A DNA stretch of 64,000 nt from Tetraselmis striata (lineage: Eukaryota; Chlorophyta; Chlorodendrophyceae; Chlorodendrales; Chlorodendraceae). This document shows, in pieces, positions 46,000 through 54,800 of this stretch (position 1 is its first letter; every line of letters starts with the position of its first letter). Made by a program: the position numbers and the translations under genes. Under the pieces are notes generated by a model that was not told where the DNA came from, ran no database searches, and was given only the letters and a program-made list of their open reading frames with translations. The stretch lies in the NCBI GenBank assembly GCA_006384855.1, contig VCJN01003579.1:1-64000 (forward strand), written 5' to 3'.

Positions 46000-47286
46000 A
46001 TTTAACCACTGTGGGGCCGCGTTTGCCATCATGCCGCCCATGGGCGGGCAGCTTGTCGCTGGCGGCCCACCCCAAGGGGTAAGCCAGCCGAAGAGCTGCC
46101 ACGATGCCGCACACGGTAGCGCCGTGGGATTGATGTAGTCGAGCACGACGCTGGACAACTGCGCCCAACCGCCAAAGTGCTTGATCTTCTGCAGCACCAC
46201 GCCGATGGCGTACGCCGCAGTGGCCGCGCCCTTGCGTCCACACAAACCCGGGAGGCGGGTGCTCCTCCGACATATGTGCCACTAGCTGCAACCAGTCTGT
46301 AACGGTGGCCGATGTCCACGATGCCGCCGGCTCGTCGTGGGTCACTGCCCACCGGGCTGCTGGCAGTCCACGCTGACCGCAGTAAACTGCGCGTGCGGCA
46401 TCAAAATAGAGCAGAAGGGCCGCAATCCGGGGCTGCGCGCGCGCCGGAATCTGGCACTGTAACTTACGGTCACGGTGCTGCCCGCGTCTGCCTTTTCGGT
46501 CCCGATGGTACAATAGGATTTTACCATTTGCAATAACCGTCAAATCGCCCGTCTGGCAGGCTACGCCGGCCTTGCCACGCGCGTAGAAAATATACATGGC
46601 AACGACTGCCATCGCGGCGCGGAACAAGAGGATGCGAGGAAGCTGGTCGCGTGTCCATGTGGGTCCCAACTCCTCACGCAGGGTCTCCGCCAGCCGCAAG
46701 GTCCGTGTGATCAACCGGGCGGGCACGTCGGTGCGGACCCTAGGCGGGTCTGGCTCAACTTGGCGATGCTGCGAGGCCCTTTCTCACCTTGCTGATGAGG
46801 TCGCTTTGCGCCACCGGCTCCGCGCCGTGGTCGCGGTAGAAACCGTTGATCGCGGAAAGGTAAGGCTGCAGACTGGCTGCCTTGACCGTCCCCCGAAAAC
46901 CCCGCCACGCGATGTAGCGCGCGACGGTTGCCGCCGTGCCACCCAGGGGCGGGACACCCTGCTCAGCGCAGAACTGTAGGAATGGGCGGATGGCACTGCC
47001 GTACGTATTGGCGGTAGTCTCTGCCCACGCCGACGCGTACAAATGAAGCGCCGTTTCGCCGAGCTGGTCGTTACCTAGTACTGACCGCATGTACGGACGC
47101 ATAGTAGCTGCCCACGGGTTCGTGCCGCTGGTCTGGATGTCCAACAGATATTTTGCCCGCGGCACGCGTGGCGCGCGCGCGGGCCTGACGACAGGCGTAG
47201 CACCTCGTACCGGGAACAGCGCCAAGGTTGCGCTCACTGATCCGCGGCGCAGGTGCAGCCATGACGGTATGGCACACGGAAGACAC
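45973..47286 (-). pseudogene. PAT-like tyrosine recombinase (frameshifted, H-x-x-R box deleted)
   Basis: The N-terminal core-binding part reads TANTYGSAIRPFLQFC, then LQPYLSAINGFYRDHG and SKVRKGLA (to about 46800). A one-base frame change near 46790 leads to the catalytic part: TLRLAETLREELGPTW, AMYIFYARGKAGVACQTGDL (first Arg box) and, in another frame, HFGGWAQLSSVVLDYINPTA with the Tyr. Compared with 16.9 kb, 14 bases are missing near 46230, which removes the HSLR residues and shifts the frame. This copy therefore lacks one catalytic box and should be inactive. Its start overlaps the end of the RT frame. Confidence 0.83.
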
Positions 47287-49258
47287 TCACTGCCCAGCGC
47301 GGCGCTCCGGGCATATCGCGCCCTGCCCTTCGCCCCGGCCGAAAAAGATCGCGGCGAGGCAATACCACGCGCTCCGCCACCGCCATCTCGGTAAGTGCCT
47401 GGTGCCACACCTTGCCCTCCCAGCGAGGGGCCACGACGGTAGCGGCCGCGCCGCTCTGGCGCAGCTTCTTCACCAGGTCCGGCAGAAGCGGCCAAGGGGG
47501 GTTGCAGTAGTTGTTCTCGCGACGCCACTCCGCATCGGACAGGTGCAGGGAGTCCACCGCCTCGCAGCCGGGGTCCAACCACGCAGCGTTGTAGCGTGGT
47601 AGCATCGCGCTCAGGGCTGATGCGAACCGATCGACGGAGTGCGCACCCCACATTGCCTCCAGCTCTGCGAACATGACGGGGTCAAGTTGCCAGTCGTCGA
47701 TGTCGAGGTGTCGGCTCAGTCGATCCGCCCAGACGTTCGCGGCGGACCGGATGTAGCGGGCTGTGATGTGTACGCCGTTGCTGTCCAGCAGGTACCATAG
47801 CTTGCGTAGTTCCGCCATCATCGCCGGAGAGCGGGAGGTGAGGCCAGCAAGGAAGCTGCACACCGCCTGGTTGTCCTCGTACAGCAACACGCGGCGACCG
47901 GCGAGGTGCGGCAGGAAAGACTCCACTGCCAGCCGGGCGGCCTTCAGTTCTTTCCAGGTGATGTGCTTGCGCTCGTTGGCTGCCCCCCAGAACCCCCGCG
48001 CCTCCAACCTGCCATTCAGCACTGCACCCCAACCGTAGCCGGAGCTGTCGCAATGCATGTAGGCCGTCTCCACAGGGCGGTGGATAGGGCGGCCGTTGGC
48101 ATGAGTCGGTACGGCGGTCCACCACTGCAGGTCGCGCCGCAGCAAGTGTGTCATGCGCACTCGGCCGCCCCACTTGGAGCACACCATGTCGTGGAGCTCC
48201 CGCAGGTAGAAGCGCGCGGCCGGGATTGCCAAGAAAAGGTATTGAGCCCGCATAGCGAGCGACTGCAGCTCCCGCACGGGTAGCCAACGGGCGTCGCGGG
48301 CCGCGCGCTGCAGCAATTGCTTGGCTTGGCGCGCGAGCCGCTGCAGTTTGTCCACCGGGGCATAAAAATATCCCGTGGATGTGTCGATGTCCACCCCCAG
48401 GTGCTGGCCGTACTGGACCGGCTCCCACAGCCCTTTGGCGGGGTTGCGCAGCAAGCCCAGGCTGTCCAACAAGTCGGCGACGCGCTGGCGGAGCTCCAGC
48501 GCCTCCGGCTCCGACGAGGCGAACAACAAGAAATCGTCGACGTATGGTAAGATGCGCGCTCCCCTCCACCGCCCGCGGCGCAGCCAGCGGGTCGACCGCG
48601 GGCCGTTGCCATGCGCAGCGGGGGTAGGCGGAGAGCGTAGGTGCTTGACGAACGTCATCGTGAACGTCGTGAAGTAGTAAGGGCTGAGCGACCAGCCCAT
48701 GAGAAGGCCGCACAGCCGGTAGAGGGTCCCGCGGATGTTGACCATGAAGTAGTCGCGGTCGGAGGGCGCGATGCCCAGGGCATAGAAGCCGTCTTGCAGG
48801 TCGAACGAAAACATGTAGTCCCCTTTCGCGGTCAGGTGTCGGACGCCCATGAGTGTCTCCATCCGTAGTCGCTTGCGCGCGCAGAAGGTGTTGAGCACGC
48901 GGAGGTCGATGATGAAACGCCACTGGTTGTCGCCGGGCTTCGGAACGAAGAACGCCCGGGACACCCACCATGCGCACGACGACTTCTCCCATGCGCCGGC
49001 CGCCGTACAGCGTCTTAGTTCGGCGGTGAGGAACTTGAGTTTTAGGGTTTGGGCAGGGGTTGCGTCGTTGAACGAGACGCCTTGGTTGAACCTTGGGGGT
49101 GGCCGGTTGTAGCGGAAAGGCACGCGTACGCCATCCCGTATCCAACTCATCACTTGCGCGCTCGCGCCGATGTCTCGCCAGTGCCGCCAACTCCGCCTTA
49201 CGCGGTGACGCATATAGTCGGAGTCGGGGCAACAGCTGTCGGCGCGGCGCGCCGCCAC
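47234..49258 (-). CDS. PAT-like element RT, RNase H and methyltransferase-like polyprotein
   Basis: 674 codons, uninterrupted. RT: FFVPKPGDNQWRFIIDLRVLN (about 103-123), FSFDLQDGFYALGI (150-163), GWSLSPYYF (188-196) and YVDD at 239-242. RNase H: D403 (HCDSSGYGWG), E437, D462 (YEDNQAV) and D512 (WADRLSR). Residues about 520-640 are the domain that follows RNase H in DIRS-type elements, usually called methyltransferase-like: AELEAMWGAHSVDRFAS, then NNYCNPPWPLLPDLV with NPPW at 586-589, and VVAPRWEGKVW. The start is the first Met, five bases past the gag stop, so ORF2 may be translated by re-initiation or a frameshift. This is the best preserved transposon gene in the window. Confidence 0.9.
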   Translation of the reverse strand: MAARRADSCCPDSDYMRHRVRRSWRHWRDIGASAQVMSWIRDGVRVPFRYNRPPPRFNQGVSFNDATPAQTLKLKFLTAELRRCTAAGAWEKSSCAWWVSRAFFVPKPGDNQWRFIIDLRVLNTFCARKRLRMETLMGVRHLTAKGDYMFSFDLQDGFYALGIAPSDRDYFMVNIRGTLYRLCGLLMGWSLSPYYFTTFTMTFVKHLRSPPTPAAHGNGPRSTRWLRRGRWRGARILPYVDDFLLFASSEPEALELRQRVADLLDSLGLLRNPAKGLWEPVQYGQHLGVDIDTSTGYFYAPVDKLQRLARQAKQLLQRAARDARWLPVRELQSLAMRAQYLFLAIPAARFYLRELHDMVCSKWGGRVRMTHLLRRDLQWWTAVPTHANGRPIHRPVETAYMHCDSSGYGWGAVLNGRLEARGFWGAANERKHITWKELKAARLAVESFLPHLAGRRVLLYEDNQAVCSFLAGLTSRSPAMMAELRKLWYLLDSNGVHITARYIRSAANVWADRLSRHLDIDDWQLDPVMFAELEAMWGAHSVDRFASALSAMLPRYNAAWLDPGCEAVDSLHLSDAEWRRENNYCNPPWPLLPDLVKKLRQSGAAATVVAPRWEGKVWHQALTEMAVAERVVLPRRDLFRPGRRAGRDMPGAPRWAVSVFRVPYRHGCTCAADQ

Positions 49259-49262
49259 ACCG

Positions 49263-50275
49263 TCAGTCGCGTGTCTTGTCGCCGGTCATGCCGCCGTTCT
49301 TGTCGCGGTTCTTGGCGTCCGCCTCGCGGCGTGGCTGCTCCCGCCTCTCGCGCGCCGCCTTGTCCGTTTCCTTCCGCGCCTTGTCGCGGTCGGTGTCGCG
49401 CTCCGCTGCTTGCCTCTTGAAGGTCGCTGATGCATGTGCCTTGGCCGCAACCGCGAGGCCGACCTCGAGGCGCTTGTCCTCGAGCGCTGCCAGGAGGCCG
49501 TGGACGACGTTGGCGGAGCGTTCATGCTCGGCGGTATCGAAGACTCGGGAGTAGATGAGTCGCTCGGCGACTTGCTCCTCGGGGGTGAGGGTCTTCTTGG
49601 CCTTGAAGCGTCGAAGGTAGGTGAGCCTGGCCTCATCCGCGTCGCCCACTGCTTCAAGCGTGCGATGCGCGGCGTCGAGTAGGTCGAGGGCGTCGACGCA
49701 GTCTTGGGTGGGGGTATCGGGCGCGCGAAGCGTACCTGTAGCCAGAGTTGTTTTAGCCGCCGCGTTAGCGGCGGCGCGGTAGACGCCATAGCACAGCATG
49801 TGGCGGTACTCGTCGCGCGACGCAGTCTTGTTGGCCTCAGTGAGATAGCGGTCGGCCTCGTCGTTACGGGGCCGCCAGAGACTCGGGCGTGTGGCGCCCG
49901 ACGGGGGGGGGGGGGGGGGGGGGTGTCTAGGTACGCCCGGGGCAAGAGGTCTTCCCAATCCCGAGGGTCGATGAACACGGCCGCGGCGTCGCGCGCGCCC
50001 CCCGTAGCAGCGGTTGTCCGGGCGTCGTGCTCCGGCTCCTTGCCACCCTCGCCGACTTCGTCGTCGTCCGAGGGAATGTCCCGCTGCTCCTTGTGCTTGT
50101 TGTTGTCCTGTTCGTCCAAGCGGGTCGGTAAAGCGTCCACCTTCAACGCCAGCGCTTGCAGTAACGCAAGCGTTGTCGTGTCCCGTGTCGTCTCTGTTGG
50201 CTCCGCGGGCGTTTCGGCCAAACTGTCGGCTGGCGTTGCCTTCGTAGGGTCTGCCGCCTTCTTGTCGCCTGCCAT
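49263..50275 (-). pseudogene. PAT-like element gag-like ORF, frameshifted at a poly-C run
   Basis: It starts at the Met of MAGDKKAADPTKATPADS (50275). An acidic/Gln-rich part reads to a run of 21 C on the minus strand (plus 49903-49923). The plausible continuation (ATRPSLWRPRNDEADRYL, a helical region, then the charged tail ending NGGMTGDKTRD) lies in the next frame, and one extra C would connect them. The charged alpha-helical C-terminus fits a gag protein, but no zinc knuckle is seen. The run may be a real indel, a slippage site or a sequencing error. Confidence 0.7.
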
Positions 50276-50373
50276 CGTAGCATGCGCAAGTGTCGTGGTG
50301 GAAGACTAGTCGTCGAGTTCGTCCACTCGTAGAGATATTCACACCTTGCACACCTACGAGAGGTGCGACGCCG

Positions 50374-50619
50374 TTGCGCTAGCTGGTCAGCTGGCGCAAA
50401 GACAGAAGGTGGGATCCCTCGTGGTGCGGGTGCGTCATGTAGCAGGGATGTCGCATGATGTCGCTAGCGCCGCTGGACATCGGGAAGTCCAAGCGGTACG
50501 CGTACTGCGAGCACATGCACTGGTCGCTAGCATTCAAACTACTGTAGAATCTTAACGTTACCAGTACCGGTAACATAATAGCCCGGTATAATCAAACCTC
50601 TATACTACCAAGATGACCA
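50374..50619. repeat. PAT-like element A1 repeat
   Basis: 246 bp at the 5' end of the element, a direct copy of A2 (45754-45999). Both share ttgcgctagctggtcagc at the left and ctatactacca near the right end. Confidence 0.88.
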
Positions 50620-50669
50620 GAAAACGACCTCATCGGGCGCACGAGTAGGGAAAACCACATTACCGAGGG

Positions 50670-50742
50670 TGTAAGTATATTGCGCAAAACGCACCAGGCA
50701 CTGGGTACCCACATGGGGATTTGTGTGGTACATATTCTTACA
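50670..50742. repeat. Short TIR-like repeat, copy 1 (73 bp)
   Basis: Ends are inverted: tgtaagtatat and its near-complement catattcttaca. A second copy lies at 50930-51005. A poly-C run follows at 50752-50773. Confidence 0.7.
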
Positions 50743-50884
50743 CTTCCCCCCTCCCCCCCCCCCCCCCCCCCCCATAGGATGGAGTAGGACCTCCTCCAGC
50801 AACGTTTCGGCTTGGATTCGGTGGCAATCCGCATTGGCCGGGTCGTCCAACATTGCGGGATATCATATCATATTATATGTTTCT

Positions 50885-50931
50885 CCGCGGGATCGAACCC
50901 GGATCCGATGCTTGCGTAGAAGCACCAACTG
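50885..50931 (-). other. tRNA-like segment with Pol III B box
   Basis: The minus strand carries a stem-loop (TGCTT-CTACGC-AAGCA) followed by GGATCCGGGTTCGATCCC, which contains the B-box/T-arm consensus GGTTCGAxCC. The 5' half of a tRNA is not found; upstream instead lies the 76-bp repeat. It fits a tRNA-derived SINE fragment or a decayed tRNA better than a working tRNA gene. Confidence 0.4.
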
Positions 50932-51005
50932 TAAGGATATTGCGCAAAACGCACCAGGCACTGGGTACCCACATGAGGATTTGTCGTGTGGTACATATCT
51001 TTACA
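50930..51005. repeat. Short TIR-like repeat, copy 2 (76 bp)
   Basis: It starts tgtaaggatattgcgcaaaa and ends catatctttaca; about 90 percent identical by eye to copy 1. Confidence 0.7.
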
Positions 51006-51819
51006 GAGGGGCTGTCTGTCGCTGCCTGATGTTGTAACGCATGTGCGCGGCACAACGACTCACTACCGGGTGGATGAACCTCGTTGCGGACTTGTTCAGC
51101 CATACCCTCGCGCGCACAAGTACGCGAAGCCGCTGCCGAAGGCAGCGAGCTGGAAGATGGCAGACGAGCTGCTGGTGGATGTCCTAAGTAGCTCCACGGC
51201 CGGGAGCGTTGGGCTCGCTTGAAACGAGCCCAGGGCTCGGAGGTAACCGCTTGAAACCACGGAAGACCGTACGGGTCGCACTAGGACAGCTTTAATCCGT
51301 TAAGAAACCCCATAAACACGTTCAGATAAAATCGATGAACTTCGTCTCATAGCGGCAAAGCCGCTGAAGTACTTCATACCCCGATGAAACTTCGTAGCCC
51401 TAATTACATGAGACATACCCCCCCCCCCCCCCCCCGCGCGCACCGGTTCTGCCAAGCGGGAGCTCCGTAAAAAACGGTGGCCCCTACCGGCTCCGCTGGC
51501 CTCTGCGCACGCTTGCGCGCCCGAGCGGCACAGTGTATACAGTAGCCCCCGAACTGTAGGACGGGATAGTGCCATGCCATATGGTGAACCACATACTAGT
51601 AGCTAGTGAGGTAGCAGCCCAAGCGGTGTGATACAGGGATTACAAGTGCCAGTCTGAAGCACTGAAGCGCCTCCCCCGGGGGGAGTGGAGTGTTCAAGGA
51701 TTAGTCGGACAGTGTCGGCGGCGTCCCGGCGGGCATACGCCCCGCTGGGCTGGGCCAGCCCCACGGCTGCCAGCTCTCGACCCTCGATCTTTGGACCAGC
51801 TAGAGGACAAAGAAGCACA
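51006..51819. other. Region upstream of the NUP188 gene; no gene seen
   Basis: It contains a hairpin (gggctcg...cgagccc, about 51210-51230), a short palindrome (agcggcaaagccgct, about 51350) and a poly-C run at 51419-51434. The promoter and 5' untranslated region of the next gene probably lie in its right part; no TATA box was assigned. Confidence 0.4.
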
Positions 51820-54800
51820 ATGTCAGATACCCGCATGTATGACGCTTCCCCGCTGTGGTGGCCTGCGTTTGGGCCGCTCTACGATGACCTCAGCCACCCC
51901 ATGAAGACTAGTATAGAAGACGTTGGCAGGTGAGACATGGCACGGCGTCATGCCCACCCTCCCCCACTACAGGGGACCGTGCAGGTATCATTGAATGAAG
52001 TGCCAACAATACTATGCATAGCGCCCAGATTCTCAGATTTTAGGTTGTCGTTGGACTGCAGAAGGATGCGTCAGTGTTGTGAAGTGTGAACCCGTGCAAA
52101 ACCCACAGCGGTCTGAGCGCTGCGTTGTAAAACCCAACGTGCTAGCAGATGTTGAGGATTCAACCGCCATTAACAGGAACAGAAGGAGAGACGGGCGGTG
52201 TACGTGCGTATGTGGTGGTGGTGGTGCCGCTGACGCTGTTAGGCGAGGGGGTTCACATGTATGCATGCACACATTCACGCAGACATAGACGCTCAAACAT
52301 ACCATGAATGATCACCCGTGCTTGCTTTCCGTTCGTACAGCACCCCTGGCCGCCTGCACTGCTTGCATAATCAACTATCAACCATCAATGCATCAGGTGA
52401 CTATCAATGAGCGGTGACTGACTTCTGCGTCCTGCGCCGCCGCTGTTGGACTCGTGCATGTGTTTAGAGCCCTTCAAGCAAACAGGGAGAAGTTGCTGCT
52501 CGTGCTGTCATTCTTCCGGCCTCCTCAAGAAGCAACCACAGCCATCATCACTATGCGGTCTCAGTTTCACTTTGATCAGGTATCAAATGTCAAGTGCTCG
52601 GAGCTGCAAGACCCAGAGCTGAGGGATCTGGTGCTGCAAGCTAGCACACAGCTGGTGCGTGTTGCGGGCACTTCTCATTGTCCAGAGAACTGGAATTCGC
52701 CAATTGGCTTGCTGCACTGCTCTCTGACATGTTGTTATGTGTTTTGTGCCCTTAGAATCTCGATGCCATACAGGCATTCTTCTTAATTCTGCACTACAAA
52801 AGCTCACTGGCAAGCAAAGCAAGCACTGGTGGAGCAGAGGGCAAATTTGTTTCACTGGAAGATGTAAACCCTCCCGGAGGGGGGGGGGAGGGGGGGGGGG
52901 CTATATTACACTGTCTCACTGTCTCGGACTTTGGTGTATACGCTGTGTGTTTACATATTCTCAGATGCGCTTCATGCATACACTTGTTGGACAAACGTTT
53001 GAACGTCTGCATCAGCCTGTAGGCATATGCTGGCCTGCAGAGTGACATATTGGTGCTTGCTGGATCAGCTTCAGGTTTTCTACTTCCAGGAGCGTCTCTA
53101 CATGCTGAAGTGCCTAGAGCTTATGATCCAGGACGGAGGTAGGCTGCAAGTTGCGATCATATACATTGTTGATGCCTTCCATCCATGCCTTCCATGTGGG
53201 GTGGTTAATTGCTGCAGCTTCAACTCCGGTGATTTGCAATCAGAGGCAAGCCCGTTCTGGAGCGTGACAACTTCTATGTTGTTTGAGGACCTTGATGCAA
53301 GGGTTGTTGATAATATAACGGCCAACATCACTGACAGCTATGGCTCCGGAGCGGTTGACGAAAGTGCGCACAAAGGCAAGCAGGCGCAAAGCAGCAGTAT
53401 TGGCGTATCCAAGCATCAAGAGCATGGCGTCGGCCAGGTCTGCGTACACTGGTTGCCTTCTCTGGTACTTGCCATCCTGTGCTACTTGGCTGCACCAAAA
53501 AAGCAATACTCAACTGTACTTGACGCCATGCCCCCCCCCCCCCCCCCCCCCGGGCCCTCCTTTTCCCCCACCACCCCCTTCCTGCGAAATTATTGCCTCC
53601 AGCGGGATACAGCGGTCTGGCAGGTGGAGGCGACCAGGGAGCTATGCAATCTGCTCGATATTCTACTTGCAATCTGGGACAATCGGACACTGCTGTGCCC
53701 CTGCTACCTCTGGTTGAAACTCGCGGACTCGTTCCATAATTTTCTGTTCCGCTGTGAAGTCAAACAGAGTGAAGAGCTAGACCGAACCATCCCAAGGGCC
53801 AAAGATCTGGTACGGGTGTACCGATAGCTTGAATCGCACAGTCCCGTGCCCTGTCCCTGTATATGTGTGGTCTCACTTCCGTTGCTGTTCTGTTCCTCGC
53901 AGGCATCCCTTGTTCTTGTACAGGGACTACATTTGGAGGATGTTCTGCAGCAGATGTACTGTGCCGATATGTCCCTGGAGCAAGATGCATTGTTTAGTAC
54001 CAGGTTGCGGCTGGGCTATGCTGAATGCTCAGCATTGATGTCTTCACAGCACATCTGCGGAAGCATTGTCTCACCCTGTGTCATCTTGGGTATGATTCTC
54101 GTCCAGGGAGCCTCAAGATGACGGCGACTGCCCGTCCCTGACGACCAAATCGTCTGGCAGGCGCATGCGGCGGTCTCCACTCCCAGATGCTGGCGAGGGC
54201 TGCGGCGACAGTGACAGCCCTGCACAAACACTAGATACGAGTGACGACCTTGCATTTTCAAAGGAGGAGAGGTTGGTGCTGATCCACGTTCACACGGATG
54301 CCCAATAGACTTATCTGTGAGGATGGCGCCTCCAACCGCTTTGGTACTGGCCTGGTTATAGGAATGAAATCACTGCGCTGCTGGAGTCGTGGTGCGGTGA
54401 AGCAAGCGTCGATTTGCTGGAGGTTCCTACCCTGCTGGCATGGTCAGCATTCTTGTGCCTGCATGGCACTGTGTCGCTTGATATCCACAGCAATCCGCTG
54501 CAGAGTAAGTTGCTCAGATTTGTGTCTGGACTCATTGATCTTGCGCAATGTGCCTGGACCTGCCGTGTGCCTTAATGCCTCAGCTGAACATGTGCCATTC
54601 GTTGCGCAGCCTGGGCATTTGTGGAGATGTTCGCTGGCAAAGCCTGGGAGAATGGCGGATTTGCAGCTGTCCTTCATTTAGCCAAGGCCGATGGGCTGCG
54701 CGTTGATTACAATCTGGCTTCAGGTTGCTCTTGCTGCACAGCCGATGTCACACGAATGGTCCATATCCCAGACTCTGCCATACATGCCTGACACATTGTT

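Larger units (their letters stand above)
45640..50619 (-). mobile_element. PAT/Kangaroo-like tyrosine-recombinase retrotransposon
   Basis: Minus-strand element of about 5 kb without LTRs. Transcription order: A1 repeat (50619-50374), gag-like ORF (50275-49263), RT-RNase H-methyltransferase-like ORF (49258-47234), tyrosine recombinase (about 47286-45973), short B1 (about 46029-46004), A2 repeat (45999-45754), B2 (45753-45640). The A1...B1-A2-B2 order is the split-direct-repeat layout known for PAT, Ngaro and Kangaroo elements, which integrate by a recombinase and make no target duplication. All three genes have lesions. Related fragments lie at 10752 and 16862, so this is a family in this genome. 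Confidence 0.88.

Noticed and set aside
47682..49232. A 516-codon minus-strand frame overlapping the PAT-like RT gene
   Set aside because: It is an alternative frame of the GC-rich RT-RNase H gene. Its Pro/Arg/Ala-rich product has no recognisable domain, while the overlapping frame holds all RT and RNase H motifs.
50885..50931. A functional tRNA gene on the minus strand
   Set aside because: Only a T-arm-like segment and an anticodon-like stem with a 6-base loop are seen. The acceptor 5' strand and D arm are missing.
51205..51235. Rho-independent terminator at a GC-rich hairpin
   Set aside because: The genome is eukaryotic and no T-run follows. The hairpin has no demonstrable role.
52583..52855. 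Minus-strand frames inside the NUP188 gene
   Set aside because: They are shadows. The plus strand has phased exons with GT-AG junctions and family blocks in order.
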